A stretch of DNA of 64,000 nt from Mycobacterium sp. Lineage in GTDB: Bacteria > Actinomycetota > Actinomycetes > Mycobacteriales > Mycobacteriaceae. The position numbers were made by a program, and so were the translations under genes. Shown piece after piece: positions 1 to 8,520 of the stretch (positions are counted from its first letter, which is position 1; every line of letters begins with the position of its first letter). The stretch covers positions 1 to 64,000 of the forward strand of contig NZ_PKEK01000062.1 of NCBI RefSeq assembly GCF_002863225.1. The letters are read 5' to 3'. The notes under the pieces were generated by a model that was given only the letters and a program-made list of their open reading frames with translations, was not told where the DNA came from and did not search any database.

Positions 1-70
1 CCCGGAAGCTAAGCCTGCCAGCGCCGATGATACTACCCACCCGGGTGGAAAAGTAGGACACCGCCGAACA
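1..70 (+). rRNA. rrf: 5S ribosomal RNA, 3' part
   Basis: The first 70 bases match the 3' portion of mycobacterial 5S rRNA as I remember it, including the AAGCTAAGCC stretch and the closing GTAGGACACCGCCGAACA. The 5' part lies before the window. A strong intrinsic terminator follows within 12 bases, as expected at the end of an rRNA operon. In M. tuberculosis the gene order rrs-rrl-rrf is followed by ogt and alkA, as here. Confidence 0.95.
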
Positions 71-81
71 CACACAACACA

Positions 82-114
82 CCCGTGCCCCCCAAAAACC
101 CTGGGGGGCACGGG
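82..114 (+). terminator. rRNA operon terminator
   Basis: A perfect 12-bp stem, CCCGTGCCCCCC pairing with GGGGGGCACGGG, encloses a 9-base loop and is followed by CATTTG. It lies 11 bases past the 5S rRNA end and probably terminates the rrn transcript. Confidence 0.9.
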
Positions 115-289
115 CATTTGTGCGTTAGGGGCCGTTCGGTCGCAGCAAGCCGGCCAGGCCAGATAGTCGCCGCGCTGCGCCGACACGCATATTCAGCAAA
201 CTCCCGGCGCAAAACTTACAATTGTGTCATTCAGGTCTCGTAGGTCGCGGTTGCGCAACGCCGCGGTTGCAAACAGTTATCGTTCCGTG

Positions 290-318
290 TTGTTACTGTG
301 ACAAAACTACCCTACCGT
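290..318 (+). promoter_or_regulatory. Putative sigma-A promoter for the exported-protein gene
   Basis: The stretch 115-375 holds no gene that I can support. Inside it a TTGTTA hexamer (290-295), a 17-base spacer and TACCGT (313-318) resemble a -35/-10 pair. This position puts the transcript start upstream of the ATG at 376 and argues against the longer frame from GTG 298, which lies inside the promoter. A short direct repeat CGCGGTTGC (at 246 and 262) also lies in this region. Confidence 0.4.
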
Positions 319-375
319 TATCAAAGTGAAATCTGTGCTCTATGTGCATGGAGTGCTGACGGAGGGGAGCTTTCA

Positions 376-942
376 ATGACCGCGAACAGGACGACCGGCG
401 TCGAGCGCCGGCGCAACCGCACGGGCCCGAGTTCGAGCCCCGGGCGATCCGGTTGGGACACAGCGGAAATGGTGGCGACCTCGATCGTGCGTCCTGTCAT
501 CGTCACCGCGGCAGTGTTCGCAGCCGTCCTGGGCTCTATCCCTGCGGCGCATGCGGATTCGGCCGGCGATGTGGTGGCTCCCGTCCTCGGCGGGGCGGGC
601 ATCGGCAATAACGGTCCTGTCAGCGGCGCCATCGCCCAGATGGGCCAGTCCATCTGCCCGATGCTGGTCAAGCCTGGCGGCAGTCTGGCGAGTGGGGCTG
701 CCCAGATGACTGGTCACGGCGGTCTGGAGGCACCTATGGCCGGCTTTCTGGCCCAGATGGCAATCCAGTCGCAGTGCCCGGGCTGGATCAACTCGGTCGC
801 GAACGGCAATATGCCGTTCCCGCTTCCCGGTGCCGGCGGCCCAGGACTCCCGCTTGGCTTGCCTGGTGCCGCGGCTCCGCAGCCGTTGCTACCCGGCATC
901 AATCCCGCGGGTGGGCAACCGCGTCCGTTCCCCGGCTTCTAG
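376..942 (+). CDS. Exported mycobacterial hypothetical protein
   Basis: A 188-residue protein of unknown function. The start at ATG 376 is chosen because GGAGGGG lies 8 bases upstream. It has a basic N-terminal stretch (RRRNR, residues about 11-15), then a hydrophobic segment (residues about 36-52) ending in AHA before DSAG, which looks like a signal peptidase I site; the mature protein is probably secreted or periplasmic. An internal ATG at 469 would give a more classical short signal peptide. Two cysteines in the mature part (SICPM and SQCPG) could form a disulphide. The C-terminal third is rich in Gly, Pro and Leu. Its last 54 bases overlap ogt on the opposite strand. I do not recognise the family. 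Confidence 0.75.
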   Translation: MTANRTTGVERRRNRTGPSSSPGRSGWDTAEMVATSIVRPVIVTAAVFAAVLGSIPAAHADSAGDVVAPVLGGAGIGNNGPVSGAIAQMGQSICPMLVKPGGSLASGAAQMTGHGGLEAPMAGFLAQMAIQSQCPGWINSVANGNMPFPLPGAGGPGLPLGLPGAAAPQPLLPGINPAGGQPRPFPGF

Positions 943-1437
943 GTCGAACAGAGGCAGGGTCGGCGAGGTGCGGCTGCTTTCCAGTGCCAGCAGCGAACGC
1001 TTCCGATCGAGCCCGCCGCCGTAGCCGGTGAGACCGCCGCTGGCGCCGATCACCCGGTGGCATGGAACAACGATGGCGATGGGGTTGTGGCCGTTGGCCA
1101 GTCCCACTGCGCGGGCCGCGCCCGGGGCGCCGATCTGTTGGGCGATCTCGCCGTAGGACCGGGTTTCCCCGAACGGAATGGTCTGCAGCGCTTGCCATAC
1201 ACGTCGCTGGAACTCGGTGCCCTGGAGGTTGAGCTCGAGATCGAATTCGGTCAGCGTTCCCGCGAAGTATGCATTGAGTTGTGCCACAGCGTCATCGAAG
1301 GCCGTGGGATTCGAAGACCATCCGGTGCGGCGGGGCTCGTACGTCTGGTCGACCATCCGCAGATGGGAAAGCACCTCACCACGACCCGCCAGAGTGAGCA
1401 GCCCGATCGGACTGTCGATGGTGCGGTAGTGGGTCAT
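889..1437 (-). CDS. ogt: Methylated-DNA-protein cysteine methyltransferase
   Basis: A 182-residue suicide repair protein that moves alkyl groups from O6-alkylguanine in DNA to its own cysteine. The signature VPCHRVIG puts the acceptor at Cys126. The preceding RAVG (about 109-112) and NGHNP (115-119) match the helix-turn-helix and active-site region of the MGMT/Ogt family. The ATG at 1437 overlaps the alkA stop in an ATGA junction, so the two are translationally coupled, as for Rv1317c-Rv1316c. The longer frame reaching 1710 is only alkA read in another frame. The catalytic domain ends near residue 153. About 30 further residues are encoded mostly where the gene overlaps the convergent exported-protein gene, so this tail may be strain-specific. 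Confidence 0.95.
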   Translation of the reverse strand: MTHYRTIDSPIGLLTLAGRGEVLSHLRMVDQTYEPRRTGWSSNPTAFDDAVAQLNAYFAGTLTEFDLELNLQGTEFQRRVWQALQTIPFGETRSYGEIAQQIGAPGAARAVGLANGHNPIAIVVPCHRVIGASGGLTGYGGGLDRKRSLLALESSRTSPTLPLFDLEAGERTRLPTRGIDAG

Positions 1438-2927
1438 GCGGTCTCCTTGACGGGCCAGTGATTCACCGAGTGCTCGAGCGTCGTCCATAAATGCTGGGTG
1501 GCATAGGAGCGCCACGGACGCCACCGCTGGCTTCGCGCCGTGAGCTCGCGGAACTCGGTCGGCAGGCCCAATTGCTCTGCCGCCAAACGCAACCCGAGAT
1601 CGCTGGCGGGAAAGGCATCGGGATCGCCGAGACCGCGCATCGCAATCACTTCGGCTGTCCACGGGCCGATACCCGGCAGCGCCAACAGTTGACGGCGAGC
1701 CGCCTCCCAATCGCAGCCGGCGTCGAGCACCACGCCGCCGTCGGCGAGCGCGGCGATCAGCCCAGTCAGCGTCCGCCGCCGGCTGGCCGGCACGGCCAGA
1801 TGGGCGGGATCGATGTCGCCCAGTTGATCGATCGACGGAAACGTATGTGTCAGATCGCCGTTGGGGTCATGAATCTGATCGCCGTAAGCTAGAACCAGTC
1901 GGCTGGTGTGGGTGCGTGCGGCCTTCATGGACACCTGCTGGCCCAGCACCGCCCGGACCGCGAGTTCCGCCTCGTCCACGGTGCGGGGAATGCGCTGCCC
2001 GGGCGCCTTGGCCACCACTGCCGCCAGCGACGCATCGGAGCCCAGGGCATCGATCACCGCATCGGGATCGGCGTCGAGGTCGAGCAGGCGCCGGCAGCGC
2101 GAGATCGCCGATGCCAAGTCGCGGAAGTCGTCGAGCACAAGGACGCAACGGACATGGTCGGGCGCCGGCGTCAGGCTGACGATCCCTTTGCCGAATGGCA
2201 GGCGCAGCGTGCGGCGATACGCGCCGTCGCGCACTTCCTCGCAACCGGTTACCACGCTGGCGGCCAGATGGCCGAAGATTCCCTCGTAGGCGAAGGGGAC
2301 GCGCACCGGCAAGCGCAGCGACACGGTGCCTGGTGAGCGCATGTCCGCGGTCCCGTCGTGGCGCCGGGTGGCGCGGCCGCGGAGATCGGTTGGCGTGCCG
2401 GCGAATACCAGACGCACCGTGTCGTTGAACTGCCGGATACTGGAAAACCCTGCGGCAAAGGCGATATCGCCAAACGGCAGTTCAGTCGTCTCGATCAGAA
2501 TCCGTGCGGTCTGTGCGCGCTGCGCGCGAGCGAGCGCGAGCGGGCCCGCTCCGGTTTCCTCGCGCAAGAGACGCTGCAGTTGCCGAGCGGTGTAGCCGAG
2601 GCGGGTGGCCAGGCCGGCGACGCCCTCGCGGTCGACGGTGCCGTCCGCGATCAGCCTCATCGCCCTGGCGACGAGGTCGTCGCGGATATTCCATTCCGGT
2701 GAGCCGGGCGAGGCGTCCGGGCGGCATCGCTTACAGGCCCGGAAACCGGCCCGCTGCGCGGCCGCGGCCGTCGGATAGAACCGCATGTTGCGGGCAAATG
2801 GGGGCCGGACCGGACAGCTGGGACGGCAGTAGATGCCGGTCGTGCGTACCGCGGTGACGAACCAGCCGTCAAACCGCGCGTCCTTGGATTGGACGGCGCG
2901 ATAGCAGCGGTCGAAGTCTTCGTGCAC
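1434..2927 (-). CDS. alkA: Ada-AlkA fusion: adaptive response regulator and 3-methyladenine glycosylase
   Basis: A 497-residue fusion protein. Residues 1-75 are the Ada zinc domain (Cys34, Cys38, Cys65 and Cys68, in YCRPSCP and CKRC), which repairs methylphosphotriesters and senses alkylation. Residues about 85-185 are an AraC-type DNA-binding domain. The C-terminal half is an AlkA/HhH-GPD glycosylase with LPGIGPWTAEV and the catalytic Asp in FPASDLGL. The layout matches Rv1317c. I chose GTG 2927 because the protein then begins VHEDFDRCYR, like the M. tuberculosis protein from my memory; an ATG at 2957 would add ten residues. Methylated Ada domain probably activates this operon. The stop overlaps the ogt start by ATGA. 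Confidence 0.95.
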   Translation of the reverse strand: MHEDFDRCYRAVQSKDARFDGWFVTAVRTTGIYCRPSCPVRPPFARNMRFYPTAAAAQRAGFRACKRCRPDASPGSPEWNIRDDLVARAMRLIADGTVDREGVAGLATRLGYTARQLQRLLREETGAGPLALARAQRAQTARILIETTELPFGDIAFAAGFSSIRQFNDTVRLVFAGTPTDLRGRATRRHDGTADMRSPGTVSLRLPVRVPFAYEGIFGHLAASVVTGCEEVRDGAYRRTLRLPFGKGIVSLTPAPDHVRCVLVLDDFRDLASAISRCRRLLDLDADPDAVIDALGSDASLAAVVAKAPGQRIPRTVDEAELAVRAVLGQQVSMKAARTHTSRLVLAYGDQIHDPNGDLTHTFPSIDQLGDIDPAHLAVPASRRRTLTGLIAALADGGVVLDAGCDWEAARRQLLALPGIGPWTAEVIAMRGLGDPDAFPASDLGLRLAAEQLGLPTEFRELTARSQRWRPWRSYATQHLWTTLEHSVNHWPVKETA

Positions 2928-2966
2928 TACACGACACTTACACCCACCCACCGACATTACTGGCGG

Positions 2967-2988
2967 AAAAGCGACATCAACGTCGCTT
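2967..2988 (-). terminator. Possible terminator of the membrane cyclase gene
   Basis: On the minus strand AAGCGAC and GTCGCTT form a 7-bp stem around a 6-base loop, with the T run of CTTTTCC at its foot. It lies 77 bases past the cyclase stop and just before alkA. The T tract is short, and the hairpin could instead sit in the alkA leader. Confidence 0.35.
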
Positions 2989-3065
2989 GGTGACCGCGCT
3001 CGGTGCCGTCCGGTGATCCCACCCGCGGCGGACGTCCACCGGCCTCGGCGAGCACGTTCGCGGAG

Positions 3066-4673
3066 TCAGGCGAGTGTCGCCAACTGGGTGGGCTGGTCGT
3101 GGCCGCGCAGCGTCACGCTTTCGCCCAGCGACCACCGCGCCTGCTCTTCGTCACCGGCGGCGTTGACGGTGTTCGAGGATGCCAGCAGCCGGTGCGGCTT
3201 GTTCTTGGCCAGCTCGCACAACCGCGCGGCTTCGTTGACCGGCTCGCCGATGACGGTGTATTCGAAACGTTCCTTGGCGCCCACATTTCCGGCCAGGGCC
3301 TTGCCGGCCGTCACGCCGATGCCCGCCTTGATCTCGGGTACCTCTTCGTCGAGGCGATGAGCGATAGCGCGGGCCGCGCTGAGCGCCTGGGCCTCGGGCC
3401 GGTCGAGGTGGTTGGGCGCGCCGAACACCGCCAGCACCGCGTCACCCTCGAACTTGTTGACCAGTCCGTGGTGGCGGTCGACCTCTTCGACGATCACCGC
3501 AAAGAATCGGTTGAGGAGCTGGACGACCTCGGCGGCCGGGCGGCTGGTCACCAGTTTGGTCGAGCCGATGACGTCGATGAAGACCACCGCGACATGGCGC
3601 TCTTCGCCACCGAGTTGTGGCATGTCCCGCTCGGCGGCCGCGGCGACCTCACGGCCCACGTGCCGGCCGAACAGGTCACGCACGCGCTCGCGCTCGCGCA
3701 GCCCGTCGACCATCGCGTTGAATCCGCGTTGCAGCTCACCGAGTTCGGTGCCGTCGAAGACCACCAGATCGCCGCGCAGGTCGCCGTCTTCGACGCGCTT
3801 GAGCGCCGCCCGCACCACCCGCACCGGCGTCGCCGTCAGCCAGGCCAGAATCCACATCAGCACGAAGCCGAAAACCAGTGCGGCACCTGATATCACGAGG
3901 ATGGCCACCGCCAGCTGGGTCTTGCTCAGGTTGTCCAGCAGCACGCCGCCCAGCAGCGCCGTGACGATGATGCCGAGCACCGGCACTCCGGAGCCGAGCA
4001 GCCACACCGTCAACGTGCGGCCCATGATTCCCGGGGCCAGTCGACGCGGCGCACCGCCCGCCTCGAGCGCCTGAGCGGCCACCGGGCGCAGCGCGAACTC
4101 GGTGAACAGGTAACACGCTGTCGACACCAAGATGCCGCACACGCTGACACAGAAGCCCACGATCGGAATGAACGTGCTGTTGGCCAGACCGTAGAGCGTG
4201 GTCAGCAGCGCGGTGCCGATCACCCACAGTGTGAGCACCCCGAACGCCAGCCAGAACGGCGCGGTGAAGGTGGCACGCTCGTCGGCGGGGGTGGGGTCGT
4301 GCTCCTCGATCGCCCATCGCAATACGCCGGTGGTGCGGCGGGTGATCAGGTAGGTGCCCAGACCCAGCGCCACCACGCAGTACGCGGGCGTGACTCCGAA
4401 AGTGATCCACAGCAGCGGTCCGCTGAAGATGCTCGGCTTGGGGAACGCGACGGTCAGCAGCAGCGTCGAGACGCCGATACCGATGACGTTCGCCCCCAGG
4501 ATGAACACCGTCAGGATGAGCTGGATGCGCACCCGCCGACGGCCCTGGCTCTCCGACACCTTCCCGAGCAGCCACGAGCCATAGGCCGGGGTCTCCGGCA
4601 GTCGTCCGCTCTGCTTGGTCACCCGCTCGAGTAGTCGTCCCAGCCGTTGCGCGGTCGATCGGGTAGCCATCAT
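3066..4673 (-). CDS. Membrane class III adenylate cyclase with HAMP domain
   Basis: A 535-residue integral membrane protein predicted to make cAMP from ATP. About six hydrophobic segments (between residues 50 and 275) are followed by a HAMP linker (about 276-325) and a cytoplasmic class III cyclase domain (about 345-520). Metal-binding aspartates are visible in VFIDVIGST and FEGDAVLAVFG, and transition-state residues in EYTVIGEPVNEAAR. It belongs to the Rv1318c/Rv1319c/Rv1320c group. M. tuberculosis has three tandem copies at this place; here there is one. The start is one of two adjacent ATG codons (4673 or 4670). It stands alone, 49 bases from the divergent nucS. Confidence 0.93.
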   Translation of the reverse strand: MMATRSTAQRLGRLLERVTKQSGRLPETPAYGSWLLGKVSESQGRRRVRIQLILTVFILGANVIGIGVSTLLLTVAFPKPSIFSGPLLWITFGVTPAYCVVALGLGTYLITRRTTGVLRWAIEEHDPTPADERATFTAPFWLAFGVLTLWVIGTALLTTLYGLANSTFIPIVGFCVSVCGILVSTACYLFTEFALRPVAAQALEAGGAPRRLAPGIMGRTLTVWLLGSGVPVLGIIVTALLGGVLLDNLSKTQLAVAILVISGAALVFGFVLMWILAWLTATPVRVVRAALKRVEDGDLRGDLVVFDGTELGELQRGFNAMVDGLRERERVRDLFGRHVGREVAAAAERDMPQLGGEERHVAVVFIDVIGSTKLVTSRPAAEVVQLLNRFFAVIVEEVDRHHGLVNKFEGDAVLAVFGAPNHLDRPEAQALSAARAIAHRLDEEVPEIKAGIGVTAGKALAGNVGAKERFEYTVIGEPVNEAARLCELAKNKPHRLLASSNTVNAAGDEEQARWSLGESVTLRGHDQPTQLATLA

Positions 4674-4722
4674 GGTGGCGTCAGCCTAATTGCTTATTGG
4701 GCCCGTGCTTAAGGTATGTCGC

Positions 4723-5394
4723 GTGCGCCTCGTCATCGCCCGTTGCACCGTTGATTACGTCGGACGTCTCACCGCTCACTTACCGTCGGCGCGCCGGCTT
4801 CTGCTGTTCAAAGCCGACGGCTCGGTGAGCGTGCACGCCGACGACCGTGCGTACAAGCCGCTGAACTGGATGAGCCCGCCGTGTTGGCTGTCCGAGGAAG
4901 GCGAGGGGGAGGTGCCGGTCTGGGTGGTGCAGAACAAGGCCGGCGAGCAACTGCGCATCACCGTCGAGGACATCGAGCACGACTCCAGCCACGAGCTGGG
5001 GGTCGACCCCGGGTTGGTCAAGGATGGCGTCGAGGCACATCTGCAGGTGCTGCTCGCCGAGCACGTCGAGTTGCTCGGCGCCGGGTACACGTTGGTGCGT
5101 CGCGAGTACATGACGCCGATCGGGCCCGTCGACCTGCTGTGCCGCGACGATCAGGGGCGTTCGGTCGCGGTGGAGATCAAGCGACGCGGTGAGATCGACG
5201 GGGTCGAGCAGCTCACCCGGTACCTGGAGTTGCTCAACCGCGACAGCCTGCTGGCGCCGGTGAGCGGGGTTTTCGCCGCCCAGCAGATTAAGCCGCAGGC
5301 GAAAACTTTAGCCACCGATCGCGGAATCCGTTGTCTGACACTGGACTACGACAAGATGCGCGGCATGGACTCGGACGAATTCCGGCTGTTCTGA
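4723..5394 (+). CDS. nucS: Mismatch-specific endonuclease NucS (EndoMS)
   Basis: A 223-residue protein matching Rv1321 almost throughout. NucS cuts both strands at mismatched base pairs and underlies non-canonical mismatch repair in actinobacteria that lack MutS and MutL; it works with the beta clamp. The N-terminal half is the DNA-binding/dimerisation domain. The C-terminal RecB-like nuclease core shows GPVDLLCRD (metal Asp), VAVEIKRRGEID (Glu and Lys) and QLTRYLELL. The GTG at 4723 gives VRLVIA, close to the M. tuberculosis start; an upstream in-frame GTG at 4705 is possible. The C-terminal SDEFRLF may be the clamp-binding tail. Confidence 0.95.
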   Translation: MRLVIARCTVDYVGRLTAHLPSARRLLLFKADGSVSVHADDRAYKPLNWMSPPCWLSEEGEGEVPVWVVQNKAGEQLRITVEDIEHDSSHELGVDPGLVKDGVEAHLQVLLAEHVELLGAGYTLVRREYMTPIGPVDLLCRDDQGRSVAVEIKRRGEIDGVEQLTRYLELLNRDSLLAPVSGVFAAQQIKPQAKTLATDRGIRCLTLDYDKMRGMDSDEFRLF

Positions 5395-5416
5395 GCCGTC
5401 TCATTAGACTGCCGCT

Positions 5417-5712
5417 ATGGCTCGGCGCCGCAGTTCTCCGCGCGGGCAGCGGTCAGTAACGCCGCTGCCGGCCCCGCGCCGGCTGGAGACCGGTCCGGAC
5501 GGATACGACTACGAGGTCCGGCCGATCGCCGCGGCGCGGGCGTTCAAGACGTACCGCTGCCCTGGCTGCGATCACGAAATACGCTCAGGCGCCGCGCATG
5601 TAGTGGTGTGGCTGGCCGATTCGGCGAAGTGGCGGTCGATGACCGCCGGCACTGGCACACGCCGTGCTGGGCCAACCGCGCGACGCGCTCGCCGACCCGG
5701 AAGTGGAGCTAG
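5417..5712 (+). pseudogene. Rv1322-type small zinc-binding protein, frameshifted
   Basis: The first part reads a basic N terminus, then RPIAAARAFKTYRCPGCDHE with a CxxC pair and ISG-like AAHVVVW. Near base 5621 the frame is lost. After that point the next frame gives EVAVDDRRHWHTPCWANR and ends in TRKWS at TAG 5710-5712, which looks like the proper C terminus with the second His/Cys metal-ligand set. Adding one base there would restore a 98-residue protein, the length I recall for Rv1322. The restored stop also meets the epimerase stop in a shared CTAG. As written, the unshifted frame runs to 5779 into the epimerase gene with an unrelated Arg/Pro-rich tail. It could be a true mutation or a sequencing error. 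Confidence 0.75.
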
Positions 5713-6185
5713 TGGTCTGAATCCTCGGCCGGCTCGACCAATTCGATCAGCACACCGCCGGCGTCCTTGGGGTGGATGAAGTTGATCCGCGAGTTCGCTG
5801 TGCCGCGGCGAGGCACGTCGTAGAGCAACCGGACGTCCTGGTCGCGCAAGCGCTCGGTGAGTGCGTCGAGGTCGCTGACCCGGTACGCGATCTGCTGGAT
5901 CCCAGGGCCGCGCTTGTCGAGGAATTTCGCGATCGCCGACGAGTCGCTGATCGGGGCCATCAGCTGCACCTGCGCGCTGCCGACCGCGGCACCGCGCACC
6001 GACAGCATCGCCTCACGGATGCCCTGATCGTCGTTGACCTCTTCGTGCAGCACAATCATGCCGAGATGGTCGTGGTACCACGCGATCGCGACATCGAGGT
6101 CGGGGACCGCGATGCCGACGTGATCGACTGCCGTCACCAGTGCGGTGCTGAGTACTCGACGGGTGTCAACGTGATCGGTGGTCAT
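5709..6185 (-). CDS. mce: Methylmalonyl-CoA epimerase
   Basis: A 158-residue vicinal-oxygen-chelate protein that interconverts the (2R) and (2S) forms of methylmalonyl-CoA in propionate, cholesterol and odd-chain fatty acid metabolism. Two VOC modules are seen. The first begins DHVGIAVPDLD with metal ligand His22; the second contains QQIAYRVSDLDAL, and the final IELVEP supplies the Glu ligand. It corresponds to Rv1322A. ATG 6185 gives the usual family length; the longer frame to 6626 only reads across the fadA4 start. It is divergent from fadA4, 82 bases apart, and the two probably share a promoter region. Confidence 0.93.
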   Translation of the reverse strand: MTTDHVDTRRVLSTALVTAVDHVGIAVPDLDVAIAWYHDHLGMIVLHEEVNDDQGIREAMLSVRGAAVGSAQVQLMAPISDSSAIAKFLDKRGPGIQQIAYRVSDLDALTERLRDQDVRLLYDVPRRGTANSRINFIHPKDAGGVLIELVEPAEDSDH

Positions 6186-6267
6186 CACGTCACGGTAACC
6201 TGACGGGAAAGAATCCGCCTCTGCCGATTTCTCGGATCGGCTGTCGAACCCCGCCCTGGAGGTAGTC

Positions 6268-7449
6268 ATGACCACGTCGGTGATAGTTGCTGGAGCACGG
6301 ACGCCGGTTGGCAAGCTGATGGGCTCGCTGAAGGACTTCAGCGCGAGCGATCTGGGTGCCATCGCGATCAAGGGCGCATTGGAGAAGGCGAACGTGCCGG
6401 CGTCGCTCGTCGAGTACGTGATCATGGGCCAGGTGCTGACCGCCGGCGCGGGCCAGATGCCGGCCCGGCAGTCGGCCGTCGACGCCGGTATCGGCTGGGA
6501 TGTGCCGTCCCTGACCATCAACAAGATGTGTCTGTCCGGGATCGACGCCATCGCCCTCGCTGACCAGCTCATTCGGGCCGGTGAGTTCGACGTGGTGGTG
6601 GCCGGCGGCCAGGAGTCGATGACCAAGGCTCCGCACCTGCTGATCGACAGCCGGGCGGGCTACAAGTACGGCGACGTCACCGTGCGCGACCACATGGCCT
6701 ACGACGGCCTGCACGACGTGTTCACCGACCAGCCGATGGGCGCGCTCACCGAGCAGCGCAACGACGTCGACAAGTTCACCCGTGGCCAGCAGGACGAGTT
6801 CGCGGCGCGCTCACACCAGAAGGCCGCCGCGGCCTGGAAGGACGGCGTTTTCGCCGACGAGGTGGTGCCGGTGAGCATCCCGCAACGCAAAGGCGATCCG
6901 CTGCAGTTCAGCGAGGACGAGGGCATCCGCGCCAACACCACCGCGGAGTCCCTGGCGGGTCTCAAGCCCGCCTTCCGCAAGGACGGCACCATCACCGCCG
7001 GGTCGGCCTCGCAGATTTCCGACGGCGCCGCGGCAGTGGTCGTGATGAACAAGGACAAGGCCGTCGAGCTGGGCCTGACCTGGCTGGTCGAGATCGGCGC
7101 GCACGGTGTGGTGGCCGGGCCCGATTCGACACTGCAATCGCAGCCCGCCAACGCGATCAAGAAGGCGCTCGGCCGCGAAGGCATCACCGTCGACCAACTC
7201 GACGTGGTGGAGATCAACGAGGCGTTCTCGGCGGTCGCGCTGGCATCGACGCAGGAACTGGGCATCGATCCCGAGATCGTCAACGTCAACGGCGGGGCCA
7301 TCGCGATCGGACACCCGATCGGGATGTCCGGTGCCCGGATCACCCTGCACGTGGCCCTTGAATTGGCCCGTCGCGGGTCCGGGTACGGCGTTGCTGCGCT
7401 GTGCGGCGCGGGCGGTCAGGGTGACGCGCTGATTCTGCGCGCCGGCTAG
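6268..7449 (+). CDS. fadA4: Acetyl-CoA acetyltransferase (thiolase)
   Basis: A 393-residue thiolase, full length for the family, that condenses two acetyl-CoA or cleaves acetoacetyl-CoA. The nucleophile is Cys88 in NKMCLSG, with His349 in GHPIG and Cys379 in CGAGGQGD completing the active site. A GGAGGT ribosome site lies a few bases before ATG 6268. It corresponds to Rv1323 (fadA4) by position and sequence. The next gene starts 162 bases downstream; I see no clear terminator there, only a 5-bp GCCGG/CCGGC hairpin around the stop codon. Confidence 0.95.
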   Translation: MTTSVIVAGARTPVGKLMGSLKDFSASDLGAIAIKGALEKANVPASLVEYVIMGQVLTAGAGQMPARQSAVDAGIGWDVPSLTINKMCLSGIDAIALADQLIRAGEFDVVVAGGQESMTKAPHLLIDSRAGYKYGDVTVRDHMAYDGLHDVFTDQPMGALTEQRNDVDKFTRGQQDEFAARSHQKAAAAWKDGVFADEVVPVSIPQRKGDPLQFSEDEGIRANTTAESLAGLKPAFRKDGTITAGSASQISDGAAAVVVMNKDKAVELGLTWLVEIGAHGVVAGPDSTLQSQPANAIKKALGREGITVDQLDVVEINEAFSAVALASTQELGIDPEIVNVNGGAIAIGHPIGMSGARITLHVALELARRGSGYGVAALCGAGGQGDALILRAG

Positions 7450-7611
7450 TTACCGGCCAGTACGGTTTGGTGCGGATGTGGCTGGACAGGCGTCCAGAAG
7501 TTTGCTGGCGACGGATCCTCCGCGGATTGACAACGCGTGATGTGATGTTGCTCATAGGAGCTTCGGAACCGGATGGAAAGCGGCCGACACCGCCGTGCCA
7601 GACTTGATCGC

Positions 7612-8520
7612 GTGAGCCGTCCACGTCCCCCGATCGGGCCCGCGTTGGCCGGCGCGGTCGATCTGTCCGCCCTCAAGCAGCCCCCTCCCGCCGGTGGCGA
7701 CAGCCCCGGCGGATCGGCGTCGGCGCCGGCCGGCGTCGAAGTCAACGAGGCGAACTTCGAAGACGAAATACTGCTGCGTTCCAACCAGGTTCCGGTCGTC
7801 GTGCTGCTGTGGTCGCCGCGCAGTGAGGTGTGCCTGCAGCTGGCCGACACGCTGTCCGGACTGGCCGCGCAGGACAACGGCAAGTGGGCGCTGGCCAGTG
7901 TCAACGTCGACGTCTCACCCCGGGTGGCGCAGATCTTCGGTGTCGAAGTAGTGCCGACCGTCGTGGCGCTGGCAGCCGGGCAGCCGCTGTCGAGCTTCCA
8001 GGGTGCCCAACCGCCGGAGCAGTTGCGCCGCTGGGTCGACTCGCTGCTCTCGGCGACGGCCGGAAAGCTGAGTGGCGCCGCCGATGTCGATCCCGACGAG
8101 CCCGAGGCCGTCGACCCCGCGATCGCGCAGGCCCGTCAGCAGCTCGAGGACAACGACCTCGGGGCCGCGCTCGACTCCTACCAGGAGATCCTCGACGAGG
8201 ACCCGAACAACGCCGAAGCCAAAGGGGCGGTGCGCCAGATCGCATTCCTCATGCGGGCGACCGCGCACGGACCGGACGCGATCGCGGCCGCCGATGCCGC
8301 CCCGGACGACATCGACGCCGCCTTCGCCGCGGCCGACGTGCAGCTCCTCAGCCAGGACGTGACCGGCGCATTCGATCGGCTGGTCGCGTTGGTGCGTCGA
8401 AAGTCCGACGACGAGCGGACGTCGGTCCGCACCCGACTGATCGAGTTGTTCGAGTTGTTCGATCCGGCCGATCCGGACGTGATCGCCGGCCGGCGGAATC
8501 TGGCTAACGCGCTGTACTAG
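7612..8520 (+). CDS. Thioredoxin-like protein with C-terminal TPR region (CnoX/YbbN type)
   Basis: A 302-residue protein corresponding to Rv1324. Residues about 43-150 form a thioredoxin fold, but the usual WCGPC site reads WSPRSEVC, so the first catalytic cysteine is Ser71 and only Cys74 remains. Residues about 165-300 resemble the helical tetratricopeptide region of CnoX/YbbN (ARQQLEDNDLGAALDSYQEI). CnoX proteins are holdases that bind oxidatively damaged clients and pass them to chaperonins; that role is inferred. The N-terminal 40 residues are Pro/Gly/Ala rich. GTG 7612 is chosen because it starts SRPRPPIGPAL as in relatives. The last 17 bases overlap glgB on the other strand. Confidence 0.9.
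   Translation: MSRPRPPIGPALAGAVDLSALKQPPPAGGDSPGGSASAPAGVEVNEANFEDEILLRSNQVPVVVLLWSPRSEVCLQLADTLSGLAAQDNGKWALASVNVDVSPRVAQIFGVEVVPTVVALAAGQPLSSFQGAQPPEQLRRWVDSLLSATAGKLSGAADVDPDEPEAVDPAIAQARQQLEDNDLGAALDSYQEILDEDPNNAEAKGAVRQIAFLMRATAHGPDAIAAADAAPDDIDAAFAAADVQLLSQDVTGAFDRLVALVRRKSDDERTSVRTRLIELFELFDPADPDVIAGRRNLANALY

Noticed and set aside
298..375. A longer start (GTG 298) for the first exported protein
   Set aside because: It lies inside a likely promoter, lacks a ribosome site, and ATG 376 has GGAGGGG at good spacing.
7441..7458. Hairpin GCCGG/CCGGC at the fadA4 stop as a terminator
   Set aside because: The stem has only 5 bp and there is no T run after it.
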